DNA of 64,000 nucleotides. Origin: Halictus rubicundus. Lineage: Eukaryota; Arthropoda; Insecta; Hymenoptera; Halictidae. The DNA is taken from the NCBI RefSeq assembly GCF_050948215.1, contig NW_027488933.1, positions 124,001-188,000 of the forward strand. The letters run 5' to 3'. A program made the position numbers and the translations under genes. Below the pieces are notes generated by a model. That model was not told the origin of the DNA, ran no database searches, and saw nothing but the letters and a program-made list of their open reading frames with translations. Within the stretch, counting starts at the first letter, position 1. Each line of letters begins with the position of its first letter. Shown in pieces: positions 1 to 13,195 of the stretch.

Positions 1-1604
1 CTCTATCCTATCCTCTATCCTATCCTATTCTCTATCCTATCCTATCCTCTATCCTATCCTATCCCCTATGCTATCCTATCCTCTATCCTATCCTCTATCC
101 TATCCTCTATCCTATCCTATCCTCTATCCTCTATCCTCTATCCTATCCTATCCTCTATCCTATACTATCCTCTATCCTATCCTATCCTCTATCCTATCCT
201 ATCGTCTATCCTATCCTATCCTCTATCCTATCCTATCCTCTATCCTATCCTATCCTCTATCCTATCCTACCCTCTATCCTATCCTATCCTCTATAGTGTC
301 CTATCCTCTATCCTATCCTATCCTCTATGCTATCCTATCCTCTATCCTATCCTATTCTCTATCCTATCCTATCCTCTATCCTATCCTATCCTCTATCCTA
401 TCCTATCCTCTATCCTATCCTATCCTCTATCCTATCCTATCCTCTATCCTATCCTATCCTATATCCTATCCTATCCTCTATCCTATCCTATCCTCTATCC
501 TATCCTATCCTCTATAGTGTCCTATCCTCTATCCTATCCTATCCTCTATCCTATCCTATCCGCTATCCTATCCTATTCTCTATCCTATCCTATCCTCTAT
601 CCTATCCTATCCTCTATCCTATCCTATCCTCTATCCTATCCTATCGTCTATCCTATCCTATCCTCTATCCTATCCTATCCTCTATCCTATCCTATCCTCT
701 ATCCTATCCCATTCTCTATCCTATCCTATTCTCTATCCTATCCTATCCTCTATCCTATCCTATCCTCTATCCTATCCTATCCTCTATCCTATCCTATCCT
801 CTATCCTATCCTATCGTCTATCCTATCCTATCCTCTATCCTATCCTATCCTCTATCCTATCCCATTCTCTATCCTATCCTATCCTCTATCCTATCCTATC
901 CTGTATCCTATCCAAATTCTACCCTACCCTCTATCCTATCCTATCCTCTATCCTATCCTATCCTCTATCCTATACTATCCTCTATCCTATCCTATCCTCT
1001 ATCCTATCCTATCGTCTATCCTATCCTATCCTCTATCCTATCCTCTATCCTATCCTATCCTCTATCCTATCCTATTCTCTATCCTATCCTATCCTCTATC
1101 GTATCCTATCCTCTATCCTATCCTATCCTCTATCCTATCCTATCCTCTATCCTATCCTATCCTCTATCCTATCCTATTCTCTATCCTATCCTATCCTCTA
1201 TCGTAGCCTATTCTCTATCCTATCCTATCCTCTATCCTATCCTATCCTTTATCCTATCCAATACCCTATCCTATCCTCTATCCCATCCCATACTCAATCC
1301 TATCCTATACTGTATTATATCCTATCCTCTTTCCTATCCTCTATCATATCGTATCCTCTATCCTATCCGATCCTCTACCCTATAATATCCTCTATCCTAT
1401 CCTCTTCTCTATCCTATCCTATCCTGTATCCTATCCGAATTCTACCCTACCCTCTATCCTATCCTATCCTCTATGCTATCCTCTATCCTATCCTATCCTA
1501 TCCTCTATCCTATCCTATCCTCTATCCTATCCTATCCTCTATCCTATCCTATCCTCTATCCTATCCCATTCTCTATCCTGTCCTATCCTCTATCCTATCC
1601 TATT
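1..1604. repeat. Block A higher-order repeat, copy 1 (starts before window)
   Basis: This segment aligns to 1605-3020 at an offset of 1604 bp over its first part and 1416 bp over its last part. Shared landmarks are an ATGC variant (68/1672), a CTATAGTGTC cluster (291 and 512, paired again at 1895 and 2116), a CCAAATTC variant (912/2380), a TACTGTATTATAT variant (1308/2724), GAATTC (1437/2853) and a second ATGC (1473/2889). It is longer than copy 2 by 188 bp, which splits as 136 bp (8 units) before the CCAAA landmark and 51 bp (3 units) plus 1 bp after it. Confidence 0.9.
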
Positions 1605-3020
1605 ATCTATCCTATCCTCTATCCTATCCTATTCTCTATCCTATCCTATCCTCTATCCTATCCTATCCCCTATGCTATCCTATCCTCTATCCTATCCTCT
1701 ATCCTATCCTCTATCCTATCCTATCCTCTATCCTCTATCCTCTATCCTATCCTGTCCTCTATCCTATACTATCCTCTATCCTATCCTATCCTCTATCCTA
1801 TCCTATCGTCTATCCTATCCTATCCTCTATCCTATCCTATCCTCTATCCTATCCTATCCTCTATCCTATCCTACCCTCTATCCTATCCTATCCTCTATAG
1901 TGTCCTATCCTCTATCCTATCCTATCCTCTATGCTATCCTATCCTCTATCCTATCCTATTCTCTATCCTATCCTATCCTCTATCCTATCCTATCCTCTAT
2001 CCTATCCTATCCTCTATCCTATCCTATCCTCTATCCTATCCTATCCTCTATCCTATCCTATCCTATATCCTATCCTATCCTCTATCCTATCCTATCCTCT
2101 ATCCTATCCTATCCTCTATAGTGTCCTATCCTCTATCCTATCCTATCCTCTATCCTATCCTATCCGCTATCCTATCCTATTCTCTATCCTATCCTATCCT
2201 CTATCCTATCCTATCCTCTATCCTATCCTATCCTCTATCCTATCCTATCCTCTATCCTATCCTATCGTCTATCCTATCCTATCCTCTATCCTATCCTATC
2301 CTCTATCCTATCCTATCCTCTATCCTATCCCATTCTCTATCCTATCCTATCCTCTATCCTATCCTATCCTGTATCCTATCCAAATCTACCCTACCCTCTA
2401 TCCTATCCTATCCTCTATCCTATCCTATCCTCTATCCTATACTATCCTCTATCCTATCCTATCCTCTATCCTATCCTATCGTCTATCCTATCCTATCCTC
2501 TATCCTATCCTCTATCCTATCCTATCCTCTATCCTATCCTATTCTCTATCCTATCCTATCCTCTATCGTATCCTATCCTCTATCCTATCCTATTCTCTAT
2601 CCTATCCTATCCTCTATCGTAGCCTATTCTCTATCCTATCCTATCCTCTATCCTATCCTATCCTTTATCCTATCCAATACCCTATCCTATCCTCTATCCC
2701 ATCCCATACTCAATCCTATCCTATACTGTATTATATCCTATCCTCTTTCCTATCCTCTATCATATCGTATCCTCTATCCTATCCGATCCTCTACCCTATA
2801 ATATCCTCTATCCTATCCTCTTCTCTATCCTATCCTATCCTGTATCCTATCCGAATTCTACCCTACCCTCTATCCTATCCTATCCTCTATGCTATCCTCT
2901 ATCCTATCCTATCCTATCCTCTATCCTATCCTATCCTCTATCCTATCCTATCCTCTATCCTATCCTATCCTCTATCCTATCCCATTCTCTATCCTGTCCT
3001 ATCCTCTATCCTATCCTATT
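1605..3020. repeat. Block A higher-order repeat, copy 2
   Basis: This is the middle of three tandem A copies, 1416 bp long. It matches copy 3 at an offset of 1416 bp, changing to 1423 bp after an extra 7-bp CCTCTAT word near 3150-3165, and to 1406 bp from the TACTGTATTATAT landmark onward. The pair of CTATAGTGTC clusters at 1895 and 2116 keeps the exact 221-bp (13-unit) spacing seen in the other copies. Confidence 0.9.
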
Positions 3021-4425
3021 ATCTATCCTATCCTCTATCCTATCCTATTCTCTATCCTATCCTATCCTCTATCCTATCCTATCCCCTATGCTATCCTATC
3101 CTCTATCCTATCCTCTATCCTATCCTCTATCCTATCCTATCCTCTATCCTCTATCCTCTATCCTCTATCCTATCCTGTCCACTATCCTATACTATCCTCT
3201 ATCCTATCCTATCCTCTATCCTATCCTATCGTCTATCCTATCCTATCCTCTATCCTATCCTATCCTCTATCCTATCCTATCCTCTATCCTATCCTACCCT
3301 CTATCCTATCCTATCCTCTATAGTGTCCTATCCTCTATCCTATCCTATCCTCTATGCTATCCTATCCTCTATCCTATCCTATTCTCTATCCTATCCTATC
3401 CTCTATCCTATCCTATCCTCTATCCTATCCTATCCTCTATCCTATCCTATCCTCTATCCTATCCTATCCTCTATCCTATCCTATCCTATATCCTATCCTA
3501 TCCTCTATCCTATCCTATCCTCTATCCTATCCTATCCTCTATAGTGTCCTATCCTCTATCCTATCCTATCCTCTATCCTATCCTATCCGCTATCCTATCC
3601 TATTCTCTATCCTATCCTATCCTCTATCCTATCCTATCCTCTATCCTATCCTATCCTCTATCCTATCCTATCCTCTATCCTATCCTATCGTCTATCCTAT
3701 CCTATCCTCTATCCTATCCTATCCTCTATCCTATCCTATCCTCTATCCTATCCCATTCTCTATCCTATCCTATCCTCTATCCTATCCTATCCTGTATCCT
3801 ATCCAAATCTACCCTACCCTCTATCCTATCCTATCCTCTATCCTATCCTATCCTCTATCCTATACTATCCTCTATCCTATCCTATCCTCTATCCTATCCT
3901 ATCGTCTATCCTATCCTATCCTCTATCCTATCCTCTATCCTATCCTATCCTCTATCCTATCCTATTCTCTATCCTATCCTATCCTCTATCCTATCCTATT
4001 CTCTATCCTATCCTATCCTCTATCGTATCCTATCCTCTATCCTATCCTATCCTCTATCCTATCCTATCCTTTATCCTATCCAATACCCTATCCTATCCTC
4101 TATCCCATCCCATACTCAATCCTATCCTATACTGTATTATATCCTATCCTCTTTCCTATCCTCTATCATATCGTATCCTCTATCCTATCCGATCCTCTAC
4201 CCTATAATATCCTCTATCCTATCCTCTTCTCTATCCTATCCTATCCTGTATCCTATCCGAATTCTACCCTACCCTCTATCCTATCCTATCCTCTATGCTA
4301 TCCTCTATCCTATCCTATCCTATCCTCTATCCTATCCTATCCTCTATCCTATCCTATCCTCTATCCTATCCTATCCTCTATCCTATCCTATCCTCTATCC
4401 TATCCTATCCTCTATCCTATCCTAT
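3021..4425. repeat. Block A higher-order repeat, copy 3
   Basis: Landmarks of copies 1 and 2 recur here: ATGC at 3088, CTATAGTGTC at 3318 and 3539 (again 221 bp apart), CCAAATC near 3803, TACTGTATTATAT at 4130, GAATTC at 4259 and ATGC at 4295. The similarity to copy 2 fades near 4415-4425, where divergent block B begins. Confidence 0.88.
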
Positions 4426-5985
4426 CCTCTATCCTGTCCTATCCTCTATCCTATCCTAAACTCTATCCTATAATATCATCTATCCTATCCCATCCTCTAC
4501 CCTATCCTATCGTCTATCGTATAATATCCTCTATCCTATAATATCCTGTATTCTATCCAATCCTCTATGCTGTCCTATCCTCTATCCTATGCTACCCTCT
4601 ATCCTATAATATCCTATATCATATCCTACCATCTATCCTATCGTATCCTCTATCCTATCGTATCCTCTTTCCTATCCCATCCTCTATCCTATCATATCCT
4701 CAATCCTATCCCATACTATATACTATCCTACCCTCTGTCCTACCCTGTATTCTATCCTATCCTATCCTCTATCCTATAATATCATCTATCCTATCCTATT
4801 CCCTATCCTATCCTATCCTCTATCATATCCTATCCTCTATCCTATCCTATCCTCCATCCTATCCTATCCTAGCCTCCATCCTATCCTATCCTACCCTATC
4901 CTATCCTCTATCCTATCCTATCCTATCCTCTATCAGATCCTATCCTCTATCCTATCCTATCCTCTATCCTATCCTAACCTCTATCCTATCCTATCCTCTA
5001 TCCTATCCTATCCTCTATAATCTCCTATCTTCTATCCTATGAAATCCCCTATACTATCCTGTCCTATTATCTATCCTATCCTCTATCCTTTCCTATCCTC
5101 TATCCTATCCTATCCTCTATTCTATCCTATCCTGTATCGTATAATCTATCCTCAATCCTATCCTCTGTCCTATACTATTCTCTATCCTATCCTATCCTCT
5201 ATCCTATCGTATCCTCTATCCTATCCCATCCTCTATCCTATCCTATCCTCTATCCTATCCTATCCTATTCTCTATACTATACTATCCTCTATCCTATACT
5301 ATCCTCTATCCTATCCTATCCTGTATCCTATCCAATCTTCTATCCTATCCTATCCTCAATCCTAACCTGCATCCTATCCAATCCACTATGCTATCCTATC
5401 CTCTATCCTATCGTATCCTCTATCCTATCCCATCCTCTATCCTATCATATCCTCTATCCTATCCTATCCTCTATCCTATCGTATCCTCTATCCTATCCCA
5501 TCCTCTATCCTATCCTATTGTCTATCCTATAATATCCTCTATCCTATCGTATCCTCTATCCTATCCTATACTCTGTCCTGTCCTATCCTCTACCCTATCC
5601 TATCTTCTATCCTATCCAATCCCATATCCCATCCTCTATCCCATCCTCTACTCAATCCTATCCTATACTGTATTATATCCTATCCTCTTTCCTATCCTCT
5701 ATCATATCGTATCCTCTATCCTATCCTATCCTCTACTCTATAATATCCACTATCCTATCCCATTCTCTATCCTATCCTATCCTCTATCCTATCCTATCCT
5801 CTATCCTATCCTCTATCCTATCCTATTCTCTATCCTATCCTATCCTCTATCCTATCCTATCCCCTATCCTATCCTATCCTCTATCCTATCCTCTATCCTA
5901 TCCTCTATCCTATCCTATCCTCTATCCTCTATCCTCTATCCTATCCTATCCTCTATAATATCGTATATTCTATCCTATCCTATCC
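4426..5985. repeat. Block B, copy 1 (divergent satellite segment)
   Basis: This stretch carries many more substitutions than its neighbours, notably CTATAATATC (CC to AA), CGTATCC, CATATCC and CCAATCC variants. It aligns with 17028-18625 at an offset of 12572 bp, rising to 12645 bp because the later copy has a 73-bp tandem duplication. A 12-bp (5+7) unit difference follows near 5920. A third, truncated copy lies at 14925-15271. The same set of variants in all copies shows that the divergence arose before the copying. Confidence 0.85.
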
Positions 5986-6464
5986 TCTATCCTCTATCCT
6001 ATCCTATCCTCTATCCTATCCCATACTCTATCCTATCCTATCCTCTATCCTATCATATCCTATACTCTATCCTATAGTATCCTCTATCCTATCCTATCCT
6101 CTATCCTATCCAATCTTCTATCCTATCCTATCCTCAATCCTATCCTGCAACCTATCCAATCCACAATGCTATCCTATCCTCTATCCTATCCTATCCTCTA
6201 TCCTATCCTCTATCCTATCCTCTCCTCTATCCTATCCTATCCTATCCTCTATCCTATCCTATCCTCTATCCTATCCTATCCTCTATCCTATCCTATCCTC
6301 TATCCTATCCTATCCTCTATCCTATCCTCTATCCCATCCTATACTCAATCCTATCCTATACTGTATTATATCCTATCCTCTTTCCTATCCTCTATCATAT
6401 CGTATCCTCTATCCTATCCTATCCTCTACCCTATGATATCCTCTAACCTATCCTCTTCTCTATC
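5986..6464. repeat. Mosaic satellite segment between blocks B and C
   Basis: This segment contains a rare CCACAATGC variant (ATG at 6166) that recurs at 20335 and 23514, and the TACTGTATTATAT landmark at 6359. It resembles 20220-20690 at offsets of 14169 and then 14220 bp, a difference of 51 bp (3 units). It looks like a junction segment assembled from other modules. No gene is present. Confidence 0.7.
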
Positions 6465-8743
6465 CTATCCTATCCTCTACGTTATCCTATTCTCAATTCT
6501 ATCCTATAGTCCATCCTATCCTATCCGCTATCCTATCCTATCCTCTATCCTATCCTATCGTCTATCCTATCCAATACTCTATCCTATCCTGTCCTCTATC
6601 CTATCCTATACTCTGTCCTTTCCTATCCTCTATCCTATCCTATCCTCTATCCTATCCCATCCTCTATCCTATCCTATCCTCTATCCTATCATAACCTATA
6701 CTCTATCCTATACTATCCTCTATCCTATCCTACCCTCTATCCTATCCAATCTTGTATCCTATCCTATCCTGAATCCTATCCTGCATCCTATCCAATCCAC
6801 TATGCTATCCTATCCTCTATCCTGTCCTCTCCTCTATCCTATCCTCTCTTCTATCCTATCCTATCCTATCCTCTATCCTATCCTATCCTCTATCCTATCA
6901 TATCCTCTATCCTATCCTATCCTCTATCCTATCCTATCCTCTATCCTAGCCTATCCTCTATCGTATCCTATCCTCTATCCTATCCTATCCTCTATCCTAT
7001 CCTATCCTCTATCCTATCCTATCCTCTATAGTGTCCTATCCTCTATCCTATCCTATCCTCTATCCTATCCTATCATCTATCCTATCCTATTCTCTATCTT
7101 ATCCTATCCTCTATCCTATCCTATCCTCTATCCTATCCTATCCTCTATCCTATCCTATCCTCTATCCTATCCTATCCTCTATCCTATCCTATCCTCTATC
7201 CTATCCTATCCTCTATCCTATCCCATTCTCTATCCTATCCTATCCTCTATCCTATCCTATCCTGTATCCTATCCAAATTCTACCCTACCCTCTATCCTAT
7301 CCTATCCTCTATCCTATCCTATCCTCTATCCTATACTATCCTCTATCCTATCCTATTCTCTATCTTATCCTATCCTCTATCCTATCATAACCTATACTCT
7401 ATCCTATACTATCCTCTATCCTATCCTACCCTCTATCCTATCCAATCTTGTATCCTATCCTATCCTGAATCCTATCCTGCATCCTATCCAATCCACTATG
7501 CTATCCTATCCTCTATCCTATCCTCTCCTCTATCCTATCCTCTCTTCTATCATATCCTATCCTATCCTCTATCCTATCCTATCCTCTATCCTATCATATC
7601 CTCTATCCTATCCTATCCTCTATCCTATCCTATCCTCTATCCTAGCCTATCCTCTATCGTATCCTATCCTCTATCCTATCCTATCCTCTATCCTATCCTA
7701 TCCTCTATCCTATCCTATCCTCTATCGTGTAATCTATCCTCAATCCTATCCTCTATCCTATCCTATCCTCTATCCTATCCTATCATCTATCCTATCCTAT
7801 TCTCTATCTTATCCTATCCTCTATCCTATCCTATCCTCTATCCTATCCTATCCTCTATCCTATCCTATCCTCTATCCTATCCTATCCTCTATCCTATACT
7901 ATCCTCTATCCTATCCTATTCTCTATCTTATCCTATCCTCTATCCTATCATAACCTATACTCTATCCTATACTATCCTCTATCCTATCCTACCCTCTATC
8001 CTATCCAATCTTGTATCCTATCCTATCCTGAATCCTATCCTGCATCCTATCCAATCCACTATGCTATCCTATCCTCTATCCTATCCTCTCCTCTATCCTA
8101 TCCTCTCTTCTATCCTATCCTATCCTATCCTCTATCCTATCCTATCCTCTATCCTATCATATCCTCTATCCTATCCTATCCTCTGTCCTTTCCTATCTTC
8201 TATCCTATCCCATCCTCTATCCTATCCTATCCTCTATCCTATCCTATTCTCTATCCTATCCTATCCACTATCCTATCCTCTATCCTATCCTATACTCTAT
8301 CCTATCCTATCCTCTATCCTATCCTATCCTCTATCCTATCCTATCCACTATCCTATCCTATCCTCTATCCTATCCTCTACCCTATCCTATCCTCTATCCT
8401 ATCCTATCCTCTATCGTCTCCTATCCTCTATCCTATCCAATCCCCTATACTATCCTCTATCCTGTCCTATTCTCTATCCTATCCTCTATCCTATCCTATC
8501 CTCTATCTTATCCTATCCTCTATCCTATCCTATCCTCTATCCTATCGTATCCTCTATCCTATCCCATCCTCTAACCTATCCTATCCTATTAACTATCCTA
8601 TACTATCCTCTAACATATCCTAACCTGTACCCTATCCTATCCTGTATCCTATCCAATCTTCTATCCTATCCTATCGTCAATCCTATCCTGCATCCTATCC
8701 AATCCACTATGCTACCCTATCCTCTATCCTATCGTATCCTCTA
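6465..8743. repeat. Block C, copy 1
   Basis: The segment matches 23955-26233 at a constant offset of 17490 bp, with shared ATGC variants at 6802/24292 and 8061/25551 and many others between. Inside it, the ATAACC landmark recurs at 6691, 7387 and 7950 (spacings 696 and 563 bp). Identical spacings appear at 24181, 24877 and 25440, so the sub-repeat structure was copied as a whole. Confidence 0.88.
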
Positions 8744-9598
8744 TCCTATCCCATCCTCTATCCTATCATATCCTCTGTCCTGTCCTATCCTCTATCCTAT
8801 CCTATCCTCTATCCTATCGTATCCTCTATCCTATCCTATCCTCTATCCTATCCTATCCTCTATCCTATCCTATCCTCTATCCTATCCTATCCTCTATCGT
8901 ATAATCTATCCTCAATCCTATCCTCTATCCTATACTATCCTCTATCCTATCCTATCCTCTATCCTATTCTATCCTCTATCCTCTATCCTATACTATCCTC
9001 TATCCTATCCTATCCTGCATCCTATCCAATCCACTATGCTATCCTATCCTCTATCCTATCGTATCCTCTATCCTATCCCATCCTCTATCCTATCATATCC
9101 TCTGTCCTGTCCTATCCTCCATCCTATCCTATCCTCTATCCAATCCTACCCTCAATCCTATCCTATCCTCCATCCTATCCTCTATCCTATCATATCCTCT
9201 ATCCTGTCCTATCCTCTATCCTATCCTATCCTATATCCTATCCTATTCTCTATCCTATATCGTATCCTATTCTCTATCCTCTATCCTATCCTATCCACTA
9301 TCCTATCCTATCCTCTATCCTATCTTCTATCATATCCTATCCTCAATCCTATCGTATCCACTATCCTATAATATCCTCTACCCTATACTCTATGCAATCC
9401 TATCCTATCCTCTATCCTATCCTATCCTCTATCCTATCCTATCCTCTATCCTATCCTATCCTCTATCCTATCCTATCCTCTATCCTATCCTATCCTCTAT
9501 CATATCCTATCCTCTATCCTATCCTATCCTCTATCCTATCCTATCCTCTATCCTATCCTATCCTCTATCCTATCCTCTATCCTATCCTCTATCCTATC
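8744..9598. repeat. Block C tail, copy 1
   Basis: This continues the match to the 26 kb region, now at offset 17422 bp, because the later copy is 68 bp (4 units) shorter. ATGC variants at 9036 and 9392 correspond to 26458 and 26814. The part 8230-9195 also has a third copy at 28437-29402 with a constant offset of 20207 bp. Confidence 0.83.
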
Positions 9599-11372
9599 TT
9601 AACATCTATCCTATCCTATCCTCTATCCTATCCTATCCTCTATCCTATCCTATCCTCTATCGTATCCTGTCATCTATCCTATCCAATCCTCTATCCTATC
9701 CTCTATCCTATCCTATCCTCAATCCTATCCCATCTTCAGTCCTATCCTATCCTCTACCCTATCCTATCCTCTATCCTATCCTATCCTCTATCCTATCCTA
9801 TCCTCTATCCTATCCTATCCTCTATCCTATCCTATCCTCTATCCTATCCTATCCTCTATCCTATCCTATCCTCTATCCTATCCTATCCTCTATCCTATCC
9901 TATCCTCTATCCTATCCTATCCTCTATCCTATCCTATCCTCTATCCTATCCTATCCTCTATCCTATCCTATCCTCTATCCTATCCTATCCTCTATCCTAT
10001 CCTATCCTCTATCCTATCCTATCCTCTATCCTATCCTATCCTCTATCCTATCCTATCCTCTATCCTATCCTATCCTCTATCCTATCCTCTATCCTATCCT
10101 CAATCCTATCTTAACATCTATCCTATCCTATCCTCTATCCTATCCTATCCTCTATCCTATCCTATCCTCTATCGTATCCTGTCATCTATCCTATCCAATC
10201 CTCTATCCTATCCTCTATCCTATCCTATCCTCAATCCTATCCCATCTTCAGTCCTATCCTATCCTCTACCCTATCCTATCCTCTATCCTATCCTATCCTC
10301 TATCCTATCCTATCCTCTATCCTATCCTATCCTCTATCCTATCCTATCCTCTATCCTATCCTATCCTCTATCCTATCCTACGCTCTATCCTATCCTATCC
10401 TCTATCCTATCCTCTATCCTATCCTATCCTCTATCCTATCCTATCCTCTATCCTATCCTCTCCTCTATCCTATCCTCTCTTCTATCCTATCCTATCCTAT
10501 CCTCTATCCTATCCTATCCTCTATCCTATCCTATCCTCTATTCTATCCTATCCTCTATCCTATCCTATCCTCTATCCTATCCTATCCTCCATCCTATCCT
10601 ATCCTCTATCCTATCCTATCCTCTATCCTATCCTATCCTCTATCCTATCCTATCCTCTTTCCTATCCTATCCTCTATCCTATCCTATCCTCTACGTTATC
10701 CTATTCTCAATACTCTCCTATAGTCCATCCTATCCTATCCTCTATCCTATCCTATCGTCTATCCTAGCCTATCCTCTATCGTATCCTATCCTCTATCCTA
10801 TCCTATCCTCTATCCTATCCTATCCTCTATCCTATCCTATCCTCTATCCTATCCTATCCTCTATCCTATCCTATCCTCTATCCTATCCTATCCTCTATCG
10901 TCTCCTATCTTCTATCCTATCCAATCCCCTATACTATCCTCTATCCTGTCCTATTCTCTATCCTATCCTCTATCCTATCCTATCCTCTATCCTATCCTAT
11001 CCTCTATCCTATCCTATCCTCTATCCTCCATCCTATCCTATCCTCTATCCAATCCTACCCTCAATCCTATCCTATCCTCCATCCTATCCTCTATCCTATC
11101 ATATCCTCTATCCTGTCCTATCCTATCCTCTATCCAATCCTACCCTCAATCCTATCCTCTCCTCTATCCTATCCTCTCATCTATCCTATCCTATCCTATC
11201 CTCTATCCTATCCTATCCTCTATCCTATCCTATCCTCTATCCTATCCTATCCTCTATCCTATCCTATCCTCTATCCTATCCTATCCTCTATCCTATCCTA
11301 TCCTCTATCCTATCCTATCCTCTATCCTATCCTATCCTCTATCCTATCCTCTATCCTATCCTCTATCCTATC
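9599..11372. repeat. D-landmark segments 1 and 2 in homogeneous satellite
   Basis: A distinctive group of variants (TTAACATC, then CGTATCCTGTCATC, CCAATCC and CATCTTCAGTCC over about 150 bp) starts at 9599 and again at 10111, 512 bp later. The rest is nearly canonical satellite. An ACGTTATCC variant near 10693 and the CTACGCTC variant near 10379 are shared with 27.3-27.8 kb. No gene or unique sequence is present. Confidence 0.82.
9760..10089. repeat. Longest uninterrupted run of the canonical unit seen by eye
   Basis: About 330 bp, some 19 consecutive 17-bp units, read as perfect S-S-L repeats between a CCC variant near 9757 and a shortened S-L word near 10090. It is flanked by two D-landmark copies. 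Shorter perfect runs of roughly 160-190 bp occur near 34703-34864, 38029-38220 and 29800-29990. Confidence 0.8.
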
Positions 11373-12220
11373 TTAACATCTATCCTATCCTATCCTCTAT
11401 CCTATCCTATCCTCTATCCTATCCTATCCTCTATCGTATCCTGTCATCTATCCTATCCAATCCTCTATCCTATCCTCTATCCTATCCTATCCTCAATCCT
11501 ATCCCATCTTCAGTCCTATCCTATCCTCTATCCTATCCTATCCTCTATCCTATCCTATCCTCTATCCTATCCTATCCTCTATCCTATCCTATCCTCTATC
11601 CTATCCTATCCTCTATCCTATCCTATCCTCTATCCTATCCTATCCTCTATCCTATCCTATCCTCTATCCTATCCTCTATCCTATCCTATCCTCTATCCTA
11701 TCCTATCCTCTATCCTATCCTCTCCTCTATCGTGTAATCTATCCTCAATCCTATCCTCTATCCTATCCTATTCTCTATCCTATCCTATCCTCTATTCTAT
11801 CCTATCCTCTATCCTATCCTATCCTCTATCCTATCCTATCCTCCATCCTATCCTATCCTCTATCCTATCCTATCCTCTATCCTATCCTATCCTCTATCCT
11901 ATCCTATCCTCTATCCTATCCTATCCTCTATCCTATCCTATCCTCTATCCTATCCTATCCTCTATCGTGTAATCTATCCTCAATCCTATCCTCTATCCTA
12001 TCCTATTCTCTATCCTATCCTATCCTCTATCGTCTCCTATCTTCTATCCTATCCAATCCCCTATACTATCCTCTATCCTGTCCTATTCTCTATCCTATCC
12101 TCTATCCTATCCTATCCTCTATCCTATCCTATCCTCTATCCTATCCTATCCTCTATCCTCTATCCTATCCTATCCTCTATCCTGTCCCATACTCTATCCT
12201 ATTCTATCCTCTATCCTATC
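11373..12220. repeat. D-landmark segment 3 and near-canonical satellite
   Basis: The TTAACATC landmark group occurs once at 11373. Two GTGTAATC variants follow, near 11731 and 11967, about 236 bp apart. The remainder is close to the consensus unit. I see nothing else in it. Confidence 0.75.
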
Positions 12221-12332
12221 ATATCCTATACTCTATCCTATACTATCCTCTATCCTATCCTATCCTCTATCCTATCATATCCTATACTCTATCCTATACT
12301 ATCCTCTATCCTATCCTATCCTCTATCCTATC
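12221..12332. repeat. Local 56-bp tandem duplication
   Basis: A 56-bp segment carrying ATATCC and TATACTC variants at 12221-12276 is repeated directly at 12277-12332. The period is not a multiple of 17, since it includes non-canonical word combinations. Confidence 0.75.
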
Positions 12333-13195
12333 CAATCTTCTATCCTATCCTATCCTCAATCCTATCCTGCAACCTATCCAATCCACTATGCTATCCTATC
12401 CTCTATCCTATCCTATCCTCTATCCTATCCTCTATCCTATCCTCTATCCTATCCTCTCCTCTATCCTATCCTCTCTTCTATCCTATCCTATCCTATCCTC
12501 TATCCTATCCTATCCTCTATCCTATCCTATCCTCTATCCTATCCTATCCTCTATCCTATCCTATCCTCTATCCTATCCTCTATCCCATCCTATACTCAAT
12601 CCTATCCTATACTGTATTATATCCTATCCTCTTTCCTATCCTCTATCATATCGTATCCTCTATCCTATCCTATCCGCTATCCTATCCTATCCTCTATCCT
12701 ATCCTATCGTCTATCCTATCCAATACTCTATCCTATCCTGTCCTCTATCCTATCCTATACTCTGTCCTTTCCTATCCTCTATCCTATTGTATCCTCTATC
12801 CTATCCCATCCTCTATCCTATCCTATCCTCTATCCTATCCCATCCTCTATCCTATCCTATCCTCTATCCTATCATAACCTATACTCTATCCTATACTATC
12901 CTCTATCCTATCCTACCCTCTATCCTATCCAATCTTGTATCCTATCCTATCCTGAATCCTATCCTGCATCCTATCCAATCCACTATGCTATCCTATCCTC
13001 TATCCTATCCTCTCTTCTATCCTATCCTATCCTATCCTCTATCCTATCCTATCCTCTATCCTATCATATCCTCTATCCTATCCTATCCTCTATCCTATCG
13101 TATCCTCTATCCTAGCCTATCCTCTATCGTATCCTATCCTCTATCCTATCCTATCCTCTATCCTATCCTATCCTCTATCCTATCCTATCCTCTAT
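12333..13195. repeat. Mosaic of A-, B- and C-type variants
   Basis: This segment holds an ATGC variant at 12388, the TACTGTATTATAT landmark near 12609, and the ATAACC landmark at 12874. It resembles pieces of 6.1-8.0 kb in shuffled order. No gene is present. Confidence 0.7.

Noticed and set aside
1300..1325. TATA-like elements such as TGTATTATAT and CTATAATATC as promoters
   Set aside because: They are recurrent satellite variants found in many copies, with no gene downstream and no other promoter element.
1931..3544. Possible repetitive membrane or cell-wall protein with an ILSSILSYPLSYPILYP repeat
   Set aside because: The residue repeat follows from the DNA repeat. The reading frame is not protected: 17-bp and 5- or 7-bp indels between copies shift it freely, and substitutions show no codon-position bias by eye.
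5388..6077. Minus-strand genes opposite the open frames
   Set aside because: The minus-strand unit contains TAG, which falls in every frame because 17 is not a multiple of 3, so no long minus-strand frame can exist.
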